This document shows positions 1-7,672 of a DNA stretch of 64,000 nucleotides, piece after piece. The DNA is taken from the NCBI RefSeq assembly GCF_015864665.1, contig NZ_JADYWU010000001.1, positions 248,001 through 312,000 of the forward strand. Reading direction: 5' to 3'. Source of the stretch: Salinibacterium sp. SWN167. GTDB lineage: Bacteria; Actinomycetota; Actinomycetes; Actinomycetales; Microbacteriaceae. The position numbers and the translations under genes are program-made. Numbering within the stretch: position 1 is the stretch's first letter; each line of letters opens with the position of its first letter. The notes under the pieces are model-generated. The model did no database searches. It was not told the origin of the DNA and worked only from the letters and a program-made list of their open reading frames with translations.

Positions 1-62
1 ACGACCGCTACCAGATCACTCGGTTCGGCTTTGTTGTAGCCGCAAGCCACGAAAGGGGCTAA
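1..62 (+). CDS. yidD: C-terminal end of YidD-like membrane protein insertion factor (partial)
   Basis: Only the last 19 complete codons are present, read in the frame starting at base 3 and ending at TAA 60-62, 7 bases before yidC. The visible peptide (DRYQITRFGFVV...) fits the variable tail of YidD, the small membrane-associated factor that lies between rnpA and yidC in most bacteria. The assignment rests mainly on this position and on the short spacing to yidC; the conserved core of the protein is outside the window. Confidence 0.5.
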   Translation, partial: DRYQITRFGFVVAASHERG

Positions 63-69
63 CTACTTC

Positions 70-1053
70 ATGGATCTTTTTGCTTTCTTCGGCAGTCTGC
101 TTTGGCCGATCAAGTGGGTGATCGAGGCAATCCTCGTGGCCTTCCACGAAATCCTTACATTCTTCGGAATGGACGCGGATGCCGGCCTGACCTGGGTTCT
201 TTCGATCGTCGGTCTCGTCTTGGTTGTGCGCGCAGCTTTGATTCCGGTCTTTGTTCGCCAGATCAAGAGTCAGCGACGCATGATGGAAGTCGCGCCGCAA
301 CTCAAGAAGATTCAGGACAAGTACAAAGGCAAGAAGGATCAGTTCTCTCGTGAGGCGATGTCTCGCGAAACAATGGCGATGTACAAGAACGCGGGGACTA
401 ACCCGTTTAGTTCGTGCCTCCCTCTTCTTCTGCAGATGCCGATCTTCTTCGGGCTCTTTTCGGTGCTGCGCAATGCACAACTTGAGGGAAACGCTCCTGG
501 TGTAGGCCTGCTCAACGCTGAGCTCTCAGAATCCTTCGGAACCTCGTCACTTTTCAACATCGCTCCCCTGCACCTTGCAATCAGCACGGCAGACGGCAAC
601 ACCGCGGTCATCGTTACTGCAGTGATCATGGTCATTCTCATGACCGGTTCACAATTCATTACACAGCTTCAGATCATGTCGAAGAACCAGTCGGCTGAAA
701 TGAAGGCAAGCCCCATGTACCGCCAGCAGCGGATCATGTTGTACCTACTCCCCCTCGTTTTTGCCTTCTCTGGGTTTACTTTCCCGCTGGGCGTTATGTT
801 CTACTGGCTCGTCTCCAACTTCTGGACCATGGGTCAGCAGTTCCTCGTTATTCGCAACATGCCTACTCCTGGTAGTGAAGCGGCGCTCGCTCGCGAAGCT
901 CGTTTGGCAAAACGTAATCAGCGCAAGGGAATCATCGAAGAAGCTCCCGAATCCGACTCCGGAACTGCTGTGATTGAAGAACCTAAGAACGTGCAGCGGG
1001 ATCAACCTGTAAGTAAGAACCGCGCAAAGAAGAAGCAGGGAAAGAAGAAATGA
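70..1053 (+). CDS. yidC: Membrane protein insertase YidC
   Basis: This is the YidC/Oxa1/Alb3 insertase, which puts proteins into the cytoplasmic membrane alone or with SecYEG. The 327-residue product has an N-terminal hydrophobic helix, a segment around residues 40-60, the cytoplasmic charged loop (residues ~65-120, rich in K/R/Q) and the typical NPFSSCLPLLLQMPIF stretch near residue 115, followed by three more membrane segments. The last 60 residues are strongly basic (ending KKKQGKKK), a ribosome-docking tail usual for this family. The length suits the actinobacterial form, which lacks the large periplasmic domain of enterobacteria. ATG at 70 follows GAAAGGGG. The gene overlaps jag in ATGA. 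Confidence 0.97.
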   Translation: MDLFAFFGSLLWPIKWVIEAILVAFHEILTFFGMDADAGLTWVLSIVGLVLVVRAALIPVFVRQIKSQRRMMEVAPQLKKIQDKYKGKKDQFSREAMSRETMAMYKNAGTNPFSSCLPLLLQMPIFFGLFSVLRNAQLEGNAPGVGLLNAELSESFGTSSLFNIAPLHLAISTADGNTAVIVTAVIMVILMTGSQFITQLQIMSKNQSAEMKASPMYRQQRIMLYLLPLVFAFSGFTFPLGVMFYWLVSNFWTMGQQFLVIRNMPTPGSEAALAREARLAKRNQRKGIIEEAPESDSGTAVIEEPKNVQRDQPVSKNRAKKKQGKKK

Positions 1054-1580
1054 CGAACGTTTCTGATACTGACACCACCGCAGTCGAGTCCGCTCCTGTG
1101 GAGGATCGCGACGACCGCACGACCGCGCAACTCGAGGAAGAAGGCGACATTGCTGCCGACTACATCGAAGAACTGCTCGATATCGCTGATCTTGATGGCG
1201 ACATCGAGATTGATGCTCGTGCCGGACGCTCTTACGTTTCCGTGACATCGAGCGAGGACACGAACCTCCGGTTGTTGTCGAAGCCCGAGACTGTGACGGC
1301 TCTTCAGGAACTCACTCGCATCGCGGTTCAGAACAAGACAGGTGCATTCTCGCGTTTGATTCTTGACATCGGAGGTTCGCGTGAGGCTCGTGCTGCTGAG
1401 TTGTCGAAGCTCGTAGACACTGCCGTTGAGCGCATTGAGGCCGGCGCAGATTCTGCAGCACTCCCCGCGATGTCGTCATACGAGCGCAAGCTTGTTCACG
1501 ATGTTGTTGCGGAGCGCGGTTTCGTCTCGCAATCAAGCGGCGAGGGTCGCGACCGTCACACGGTCATTACCCGTTCATAG
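1050..1580 (+). CDS. jag: Jag/KhpB RNA-binding protein (KH-R3H)
   Basis: A 176-residue protein of the Jag (SpoIIIJ-associated, KhpB) family. An acidic N-terminal stretch (residues 1-35) precedes a KH-type domain (~35-110), which begins with the conserved pattern AADYIEELLDIADLDGDIEI. A C-terminal R3H domain (~112-175) contains SSYERKLVHDVVAERG. Family members bind RNA and influence cell elongation and division; that role is inferred from homology. The start ATG overlaps the yidC stop (ATGA), so the two genes are translationally coupled. A perfect parS site begins on the last base of its stop codon. Confidence 0.95.
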   Translation: MTNVSDTDTTAVESAPVEDRDDRTTAQLEEEGDIAADYIEELLDIADLDGDIEIDARAGRSYVSVTSSEDTNLRLLSKPETVTALQELTRIAVQNKTGAFSRLILDIGGSREARAAELSKLVDTAVERIEAGADSAALPAMSSYERKLVHDVVAERGFVSQSSGEGRDRHTVITRS

Positions 1581-1594
1581 TTTCACGTGAAACA
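1579..1594. promoter_or_regulatory. parS centromere site 1
   Basis: The core GTTTCACGTGAAAC (1580-1593) is the perfect 14-bp palindrome recognised by ParB in most bacteria; the flanks read A...A. It fills the space between the jag stop codon and the rsmG start. Such sites nucleate ParB loading for segregation of the origin region. Confidence 0.95.
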
Positions 1595-2230
1595 TTGACG
1601 GATGAGCTGGGGCTTGAGCGCGAGCCTGAGATAGCGGCTGAACTCTTTGGGCCTCGTATTGATGTTGCTCGAGCGTATACGGAGAGCCTTGCTCTCCGCG
1701 GCGAGGAACTCGGACTAATTGGTCCGCTTGAAGTGCCACGACTATGGACTCGACACATCATCAACTGTGTGCTTGTCGCTCCCCTGCTTCGCCCAGGATT
1801 TGTCGGAGATATCGGTAGCGGTGCAGGGCTTCCGGGATTGGTTCTCGCGATTGCGCGACCAGATGTTGAATTTGTGTTGATAGAACCGATGGAGCGGCGT
1901 GTCGATTGGCTCAATGCTGAGTCCGAACGCCTCGGCCTCTCGAATGTTGTGGTTAATCGTTCTCGTTCGCAGGATGCTCCGTACGCTGAAGGATTGACTC
2001 AGATTACGGCCCGCGCGGTCACCGCTCTTTCCAAGCTCATCCCATCAACCGAGCATCTTTTGGCCCCTGGCGGAGAGATGGTCTTTATGAAGGGTGCGCG
2101 CATCGATGAAGAGATTGAAGCTGCATCTAAAGCCATTCGTAAAGCGCGGCTGAAGGATGTCGAGTCGATCGTTCTTGGCGAGGGAATCACCCCCGAGATC
2201 ACTAGGGTCTTTCGGGCTAGAGTGGACTGA
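1595..2230 (+). CDS. rsmG: 16S rRNA (guanine-527-N7)-methyltransferase RsmG
   Basis: RsmG (GidB) methylates N7 of G527 in 16S rRNA; loss gives low-level streptomycin resistance in many bacteria. The 211-residue product carries the SAM-binding motif GDIGSGAGLPG (residues 71-81), the preceding LWTRHIINC segment and the downstream ARAVTALSKL motif of this family. The only plausible start is TTG at 1595, one base after parS site 1. No ATG or GTG exists in frame downstream of the jag stop and upstream of the conserved N-terminus, and a Shine-Dalgarno sequence is not evident. The gene sits in the standard jag-rsmG-parA order. Confidence 0.95.
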   Translation: MTDELGLEREPEIAAELFGPRIDVARAYTESLALRGEELGLIGPLEVPRLWTRHIINCVLVAPLLRPGFVGDIGSGAGLPGLVLAIARPDVEFVLIEPMERRVDWLNAESERLGLSNVVVNRSRSQDAPYAEGLTQITARAVTALSKLIPSTEHLLAPGGEMVFMKGARIDEEIEAASKAIRKARLKDVESIVLGEGITPEITRVFRARVD

Positions 2231-2286
2231 TTCGACTCCGCTCAGCGCAGTCTTCACACTCCCCGTTTTTCATCACCCTGAGAGAA

Positions 2287-2302
2287 AGTTTCACGTGAAA
2301 CA
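2287..2302. promoter_or_regulatory. parS centromere site 2 (contains the parA start codon)
   Basis: A perfect GTTTCACGTGAAAC palindrome lies at 2288-2301. The GTG inside it (2295-2297) is the most likely parA start codon, so the ParB site and the translation start of parA are the same DNA. ParB bound here would cover the parA translation initiation region and possibly its promoter. Confidence 0.95.
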
Positions 2303-3212
2303 TCCCGAAAGCGAAGTCAACGAACAAGGCAAGTCGTTCGATGAAACCACGCCGCTTGCGCGGGAAGTCGCGGATCTGACTCGCCGACGTGAAGCTGTTG
2401 CGTCCGCTTCACTCCCCTTGCCTGAAAATCCTCGCGTGTTTACCGTCGCGAATCAGAAGGGTGGGGTCGGAAAAACTACCTCGACGGTGAATCTCGCCGC
2501 CGCGCTCGCTCGGACCGGGGCACGGGTCTTGGTGATCGATCTCGATCCACAGGGTAACGCTTCAACCGCTGTTGGTGTGGAGCATCGCTCGGAGACCCCG
2601 AGTGTCTACGACGTCATGATCAACGATGTGCCGATGGCCGACGTTGTACAAAAGAGCCCCGAGTTCAACGCTCTTTATTGCGTACCCGCCACGATTCACC
2701 TCGCTGGCGCGGAGATTGAGCTCGTTTCGCTCGTGGCTCGTGAACAACGCCTACGTTCTGCGTTGGATGCCTTTCTGGCGGAAACGCCCGAGCCATTCCA
2801 CTACGTATTCATTGATTGCCCGCCGTCACTGGGCCTGCTTACAATCAACGCTTTCGTAGCCGCGCAGGAAGTGCTCATCCCCATTCAATGCGAGTACTAC
2901 GCGCTCGAGGGTTTGAGCCAACTGCTGAACAACATCAAGCTCATCGAGCGTCATTTGAACCCTCGTCTCCGGGTATCGACTATCTTGATGACAATGTACG
3001 ACTCTCGTACCAATCTAGCTAACCAGGTTGTGGACGATGTGCGGCAGCACTTCCCCAAGCAGGTATTGACCACGGTCATCCCTCGCTCAGTACGGATTTC
3101 CGAAGCTCCCAGCTACGGGCAAAGTGTCATCAGTTACGACCAGAACTCCCCCGGATCGCTCTCTTACCTTGAAGCAGCGGCCGAGATTGCTTACCGAGGA
3201 GCACGCAAATAA
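2295..3212 (+). CDS. parA: Chromosome-partitioning ATPase ParA (Soj)
   Basis: ParA is the Walker-type ATPase that pulls ParB-parS complexes apart to segregate newly replicated origins. From GTG 2295 the product has 305 residues, with a variable acidic N-terminus of ~45 residues, then VANQKGGVGKTT (deviant Walker A, residues ~52-62), DLDPQGN (A') and the switch motif IDCPPSLG. An upstream in-frame ATG would extend the protein back over the rsmG 3' end; I prefer GTG 2295 because AGAGAAAG lies about 8 bases upstream and because starts inside parS are common in this gene. It overlaps parB by one base (TAATG). Confidence 0.96.
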   Translation: MKHPESEVNEQGKSFDETTPLAREVADLTRRREAVASASLPLPENPRVFTVANQKGGVGKTTSTVNLAAALARTGARVLVIDLDPQGNASTAVGVEHRSETPSVYDVMINDVPMADVVQKSPEFNALYCVPATIHLAGAEIELVSLVAREQRLRSALDAFLAETPEPFHYVFIDCPPSLGLLTINAFVAAQEVLIPIQCEYYALEGLSQLLNNIKLIERHLNPRLRVSTILMTMYDSRTNLANQVVDDVRQHFPKQVLTTVIPRSVRISEAPSYGQSVISYDQNSPGSLSYLEAAAEIAYRGARK

Positions 3213-4162
3213 TGGCAGCACCAAAACGTACGGGTCTCGGTCGTGGAATCGGCGCTCTTATCCCCTCCTCGGATGAGAATGAAGAACGTCCCGTCGACGT
3301 GTTTTTTCCTGGCGGAGAGCTAACACCGGACAAGCTTCGGTCGGTTCCTGGCGCTCGGCTAGCCAGCCTCTCCCCCCTTGATATCGTTCCCAACTCTCGC
3401 CAGCCACGAACTGAGTTCCGTCAAGAGGAACTCGAAGAGCTCATCATCTCGATCCGCGAAATAGGCGTGCTTCAGCCAATCGTTGTTCGTCCCCTCGCTG
3501 GTGCTGTTGACGGTCAACCGCAATATGAACTGATCATGGGCGAGCGTCGTCTGCGTGCGAGCAAGCACTTAGGCTTGGCGACAATTCCTGCTGTGATTAA
3601 GAGCACAGCAGATGAAGACATGCTTCGCGATGCGTTGCTCGAGAACTTGCACCGCGCAAACCTCAATCCTTTGGAAGAAGCATCGGCGTACCAGCAGCTT
3701 TTAGCCGACTTCGGCATCACCCAAGAACAGCTGGGTGAACGAATTGGACGCTCACGGCCCCAAATTACGAACACTTTGCGTCTTTTGCGCCTTCCAGAAA
3801 GCGTTCAGCGCCGGGTAGCAGCTGGCGTCCTGTCCGCAGGACACGCGCGAGCGCTCTTATCGCTTCCTGACAACGCTGGAATGGAGCGTTTGGCGGAGAA
3901 AATTGTCAACGAGGAGCTCTCTGTTCGTGCCGCCGAAGCAGCTGCAGGCTCCTTATCGACCAAGCCTCCTCGCTCAAAGCCGTCACGGGGCAAGAAGCAG
4001 GGTCATCTCGATGAGATCGCAGAGCGCCTGGGCGACCGACTGAACACCCGAGTGAAGGTTTCGCTCGGTGCGAGCAAGGGCCAAGTCGTAATCGACTTCG
4101 CAACCGTCGCAGACCTCAACCGCATTCTCGAAGAGCTCGGCGATACTGGTTTCAACTCCTAA
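3212..4162 (+). CDS. parB: Chromosome-partitioning protein ParB (Spo0J)
   Basis: ParB is the CTP-dependent clamp that loads at parS and spreads. The 316-residue product starts with the basic KRTGLGRGIGALI motif that stimulates ParA ATPase. It then has the ParB/Srx catalytic region with GERRLRAS (residues ~110-117) and LLENLHRANLNPLEEA (142-157), a helix-turn-helix around 168-190 (ITQEQLGERIGRSRPQITNTLRLL), a flexible linker, and a C-terminal dimerisation domain ending in an IDF...EELG segment. All essential motifs are intact. Its binding sites are present nearby (five parS copies). Translation is coupled to parA through TAATG. Confidence 0.97.
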   Translation: MAAPKRTGLGRGIGALIPSSDENEERPVDVFFPGGELTPDKLRSVPGARLASLSPLDIVPNSRQPRTEFRQEELEELIISIREIGVLQPIVVRPLAGAVDGQPQYELIMGERRLRASKHLGLATIPAVIKSTADEDMLRDALLENLHRANLNPLEEASAYQQLLADFGITQEQLGERIGRSRPQITNTLRLLRLPESVQRRVAAGVLSAGHARALLSLPDNAGMERLAEKIVNEELSVRAAEAAAGSLSTKPPRSKPSRGKKQGHLDEIAERLGDRLNTRVKVSLGASKGQVVIDFATVADLNRILEELGDTGFNS

Positions 4163-4261
4163 ATCGTTCTTGCACCGTTCCATCGGATTGGTATGCGGTC
4201 TGGCCCGGCGCCGCGTCTGGGTTGGTTGTAGCAGTGGTCCTTTAGCGGGGCACTGTGCTCG

Positions 4262-4324
4262 GTGCCTAGTGCCTAGTGCCTAGTGCCTAGTGCCTAGTGC
4301 CTAGTGCCTAGTGCTCAGTGCCTA
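4262..4324. repeat. Heptanucleotide tandem array GTGCCTA
   Basis: Seven uninterrupted copies of GTGCCTA run from 4262 to 4310, followed by a variant (GTGCTCA) and one more exact copy ending at 4324. The array is about 100 bases after the parB stop codon in non-coding DNA. The unit length of seven does not preserve a reading frame. It is the first of three arrays in the parB-ddl gap. Confidence 0.95.
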
Positions 4325-4345
4325 CGTTGCTCAGTGTCTTGATGC

Positions 4346-4414
4346 TCGGTGCCTTGAAGTTCGGTGCCTTGAAGTTCGGTGCCTTGAAGTTCGGTGCCTT
4401 GAAGTTCGGTGCCT
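4346..4414. repeat. 15-bp tandem array TCGGTGCCTTGAAGT
   Basis: Four exact 15-bp copies (4346-4405) are followed by a partial fifth ending at 4414. The unit contains GGTGCCT, nearly the unit of the preceding heptamer array, so the 15-mer may have grown from the same seed. No coding frame with a start and ribosome-binding site uses it. Confidence 0.95.
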
Positions 4415-4777
4415 CGGCGAATGTTTGGGCCTTTGCGTCTACAGAGATTCTCCTCGCACATTAGGTTGCGGTTCGCACGCTCCCTTTTCGGCGCATGTGC
4501 AATATGGCTAGGCGATCCCATGGTCTGCCGCTGCTCCCCCGCCCCATGTTGTATGTGGGAGCGGGGTGACCTGACGGCGCTAAAAGACACCTCCGGTTTT
4601 GGCGTACAGGGCCAGCGATATGTCCGTTTGCAACAGGGGGTTTGAGATTCCCGCTTCTTCGCGCAGGGAAATCACGCTGCGCGACGACACACGGCCGCCT
4701 CCACCGGAGTGTGAGGTTGCGGGGTTTATCGGGCACGATAGTTCAGACCCCGTGATTCCCGCGGTTGGGATCACGAG

Positions 4778-4793
4778 TGTTCCACGTGAAACA
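4778..4793. promoter_or_regulatory. parS-like site 3 (one mismatch)
   Basis: The core GTTCCACGTGAAAC (4779-4792) differs from the perfect palindrome at one base; the flanks are T...A. Together with the two sites that follow it forms a cluster spaced about 55 bp apart. Confidence 0.85.
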
Positions 4794-4832
4794 TTGAAGT
4801 CTCGGCCAAATCCGTAACTTTGTGGGCAACGA

Positions 4833-4848
4833 TGTTTCACGTGAAACC
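4833..4848. promoter_or_regulatory. parS centromere site 4
   Basis: The core GTTTCACGTGAAAC (4834-4847) is perfect. It is the central member of the three-site cluster in the parB-ddl gap. Confidence 0.95.
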
Positions 4849-4889
4849 ACTGCACGAGATTCGTTGCGCCTCGAAGAGTGAGCACAGAT

Positions 4890-4905
4890 GTTCCACGTGA
4901 AACGC
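4890..4905. promoter_or_regulatory. parS-like site 5 (one mismatch)
   Basis: The core GTTCCACGTGAAAC (4891-4904) has the same single substitution as site 3, suggesting a local duplication or a tolerated variant. It ends the cluster. Confidence 0.85.
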
Positions 4906-4957
4906 TACCGGCGTGGACGCTTCTAGATCGGCCCACGAGCTGTGCGATCGCAGCCAT

Positions 4958-5013
4958 CAGTACCCAGTACCCAGTACCCAGCAACCCGGTACCCGGCCAC
5001 CAGCCACCGGCCA
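4958..5013. repeat. Degenerate heptad array CAGTACC / CCGGCCA
   Basis: Three exact CAGTACC units (4958-4978) are followed in the same seven-base register by CAGCAAC, CCGGTAC, CCGGCCA, CCAGCCA and CCGGCCA. This gives eight units of period 7 that drift in sequence along the array. It is non-coding and follows parS-like site 5. Confidence 0.85.
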
Positions 5014-5183
5014 GAGGTGAAAGAAGCTGGGTGCTGGCTGCCGTGTTCTGGCCCCTCAACTCAACCCGCAGTCGATTAGTGGACCGAATGCGGCGCAACC
5101 GCGCCGACTGATACAAAATGGGCTGTAAAAAGGCCAGGGCTCTGAGTGAGTGCATTCCCTAGCTGTGGTGCATGATGCGCTGG

Positions 5184-6134
5184 TTAACCTTCCATCGCGA
5201 TGTCCGCGAGAGCAGCATAGACCCAGCCGAGATCGTGTCCGGCGGCGACGAGGGCTTGGGGAAGAATCGACGTCTCGGTGAGGCCGGGCAACACATTGGC
5301 TTCGAGGAACCAGGGCGTGCCGGCGCCATCCACAATTATGTCGACGCGCGATAGGTGGCGAAGGCCCAACGCGGAATGTGCTGCGAGAGCGGCTTCGGCC
5401 GCGCGGTCAGCTTCACCTTCGGAAATTCGGGCGGGAGTGTAAAAGCGGGTCTGACCAGCATTATAACGAGCCTCGAATGTGTAGGCTCCGTCGACCGGTT
5501 CGATCTCGACAGCGGGCAGAGCAACCGGGCCCATGCCGCTATCGAGGATTCCAATCGCGATTTCTACACCCGTGATGCGCTGTTCGATGAGGGCTACGTC
5601 GCAGTAGTTGTAGGCATTGACCATCGCCTGCGGGAGATCAGAACGATCGGTAACGATCGAGACGCCCTGCGCGGAACCACCCTGTGCGGGCTTCACAACG
5701 AGCTCCCCCGAAAGTTCATCGGCCAGTTCATCGAGGATGCTGTGGGCGCCAAGTTCACGGAAGGAGTCCCGCGACAACGCGATCGACAGCGGCGTGCGCA
5801 CTCCTACTCGCGAGACTAGAGCCTTAGCGGTGGGCTTGTCCCACGCGAGACGCGCGGCATCCGCTCGCGATCCAACATAAGGGATGCCGATGAGGTCGAG
5901 AAGACCGCGCAAAGCACCATCTTCACCACTGGCACCGTGCAAAGCAGGCCACACGACATCCGGCTTCGATTCGCGAATATAGGGGAGCAGGGTGGCATCC
6001 GGATCCCGGAGCTCGACGATCTTGCCCTGAGCGCGCAATCCGTCGGCTACGCGGCGACCAGACCGGAGGGAAACGTCGCGTTCGTGCGAGATTCCGCCAG
6101 CAAGAACGAGGACGCGAGTGGGTGAATCGTTCAT
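5184..6134 (-). CDS. ddl: D-alanine-D-alanine ligase
   Basis: An ATP-grasp ligase that joins two D-alanines for the peptidoglycan precursor. The 316-residue product begins with RVLVLAGGISHERDVSLRSG, the Ddl N-terminal signature. WPALHGASGEDGALRGLLDLIGIPYVGS then replaces the usual HG..GEDG..QG.LE. The ATP-grasp core (residues ~100-310) has the VVKPAQGGSAQGVSIV loop and the FLEANVLPGLTETS metal-binding motif. It is slightly shorter than most Ddl. Start ATG 6134. It is read leftward, 8 bases downstream of the aminotransferase, in the order usual for Micrococcales near parB. Confidence 0.92.
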   Translation of the reverse strand: MNDSPTRVLVLAGGISHERDVSLRSGRRVADGLRAQGKIVELRDPDATLLPYIRESKPDVVWPALHGASGEDGALRGLLDLIGIPYVGSRADAARLAWDKPTAKALVSRVGVRTPLSIALSRDSFRELGAHSILDELADELSGELVVKPAQGGSAQGVSIVTDRSDLPQAMVNAYNYCDVALIEQRITGVEIAIGILDSGMGPVALPAVEIEPVDGAYTFEARYNAGQTRFYTPARISEGEADRAAEAALAAHSALGLRHLSRVDIIVDGAGTPWFLEANVLPGLTETSILPQALVAAGHDLGWVYAALADIAMEG

Positions 6135-6142
6135 GAGGTGTC

Positions 6143-7447
6143 CTAGCTGAGGTTGGCTGGAGGGTTGATCATCGACGGTGTGGGAGGCACAACCGTGAGA
6201 GGGGCTGTTTGCGAGAATGTGCTGAGCAACTCAAGTTCTCCGTTGATCACAGTGGAGAGACGACGGATGCCTTCACGAATGAAGTCAGGCGTCGGGTAGC
6301 AGAAGGACAGACGCATATTGCTGCGCCCATTCCCATCCGCGTAGAAAGCCGTACCTGGCGTATAGGCCACTAATTCCTTGACCGCGCGGGGCAACATCGA
6401 CTTCGAATCGAGGTTATCGGGGAGCGTGACCCAGATGTAGAAACCACCGTTGGGTACAGTCCACTCGAGGTCGGGCAGGTAGTCGTCGAGGGCATCCAAC
6501 ATGGCATCACGACGTTCCCGGTAGACGCCACGGAAGGTGTCGATCTGGCCCTTCCAATCAGAGACATTCATGTACTCGCTAATGATGTTCTGGGTAAACG
6601 AGCTCGGCGATAACACGGCCGCCTCATTCGCTAAAATGAGTTTCTCTCTAATCGCGTGGGGAGCGAGTACCCAACCAACCCGGAAACCGGGAGCGAGGGT
6701 CTTCGAGAATGTGCCCAAATACACGACACCGTCTTCTTCGACTGAGCGCATCGCGTGCGGTGGCGGACCATCGAAATAGAGGAGGCCGTAGGGATTGTCT
6801 TCGAGCACCAGAATGCCGTTTTCGCGGGCAATCTCGAGAACTTCAAGACGTCGTTCCCAGCTGAGAGTGACTCCAGCGGGGTTGCTGAAGGTCGGAACCG
6901 TGTACAAGAACTTGATTGTCTTGCCCGCGGCCCGCACTGAGGCAATGTGAGCCCGCAGCGAATCGGGAACGAGGCCGAACTCATCCATCTCAACATGCGT
7001 AATCTCGGCCTGGAACGATTTGAATACGACCATAGCCGTGACATAGCTGGGGCCCTCGGCAATAACGACGTCGCCGGGATTGATGAAGAGTTTCGTAACG
7101 AGCTCAAGGGCGTGCTGCGAGCCAGTCGTGACGACAACGTCATCGACGCTGGCACGGATTCCCTCGAGAGCCATTACTTCGAGGATTTGCTCGCGAAGTG
7201 CAGGTAGTCCCTGGCCGGAGCCATATTGAAGGGCGGCCGCACCGCGATCGCGCATTACACGATCGATCGACTCGGTAATGAGGTCTTGAGGCAGGGCGGA
7301 AACATATGGCATGCCGCCGGCGAGAGACACAACTTCGGGGCGCGAGGCCACCGCAAACAACGCTCGGACCTCAGAGGCCGCAAGGCCGGAGGCACGATCT
7401 GCATAGTGGTCAAACCACTGGTCAAGGTTGTTTGGCTGTGTTGTCAT
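6143..7447 (-). CDS. PLP-dependent aminotransferase, class I/II (LysN/MocR-core type)
   Basis: A fold-type I aminotransferase of 434 residues from ATG 7447, preceded by ACGGGA at a usable distance; a TTG 30 bases further upstream is a weaker alternative. Conserved parts are SLAGGMP near residue 42, LQYGSGQGLPALRE (~73-86), the TTGSQHALEL region, the cofactor-binding EDNPYGLL (216-223) and the Schiff-base lysine in GTFSKTLAPGFRVGW (K249). This set matches 2-aminoadipate/valine-pyruvate-type enzymes related to MocR cores; the true substrate cannot be read from sequence. It has an unusual proline-rich tail of about 30 residues. Cotranscription with ddl is likely (8-base gap). Confidence 0.88.
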   Translation of the reverse strand: MTTQPNNLDQWFDHYADRASGLAASEVRALFAVASRPEVVSLAGGMPYVSALPQDLITESIDRVMRDRGAAALQYGSGQGLPALREQILEVMALEGIRASVDDVVVTTGSQHALELVTKLFINPGDVVIAEGPSYVTAMVVFKSFQAEITHVEMDEFGLVPDSLRAHIASVRAAGKTIKFLYTVPTFSNPAGVTLSWERRLEVLEIARENGILVLEDNPYGLLYFDGPPPHAMRSVEEDGVVYLGTFSKTLAPGFRVGWVLAPHAIREKLILANEAAVLSPSSFTQNIISEYMNVSDWKGQIDTFRGVYRERRDAMLDALDDYLPDLEWTVPNGGFYIWVTLPDNLDSKSMLPRAVKELVAYTPGTAFYADGNGRSNMRLSFCYPTPDFIREGIRRLSTVINGELELLSTFSQTAPLTVVPPTPSMINPPANLS

Positions 7448-7672
7448 GGGCAATCCCGTTCGGTTGACTTTAAACAATAGGCGTTTGACCCTAAGGACTC
7501 GAAACTGAGCGACGTTTACGGGGCGATCTCAGCCAAACCTCATCCTTCTTCGCTCCGAATAAGGTTCAAAGGCGACGCAGAGAAAGTCGTGTTCAAATGA
7601 TGAGGTCTGCTTTGAAAATGGGTAGCTTTCGTCACGATCACCCCAGCACTCTGACAGCACTCGACTACGAAA

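Larger units (their letters stand above)
4163..5183. other. 1-kb non-coding gap between parB and ddl
   Basis: No credible gene lies here. The open frames present carry no recognisable domain, have no ribosome-binding site, and are read through tandem repeats and parS sites. The gap holds two tandem arrays near 4.26-4.41 kb, three parS or parS-like sites at 4.78-4.90 kb, and a degenerate heptad array at 4.96-5.01 kb. It lies between convergent ends of parB and ddl, so no promoter is required. It probably acts as a centromere-like ParB loading region. Confidence 0.8.

Noticed and set aside
4262-4414. CRISPR array
   Set aside because: The repeats are 7 and 15 bases long and directly adjacent, with no spacers and no cas genes nearby.
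4580-5155. Open reading frame of 191 codons on the minus strand behind parB
   Set aside because: It runs through three parS sites and a tandem array, has no recognisable domain and no ribosome-binding site; the open frame is a by-product of GC-rich repeats.
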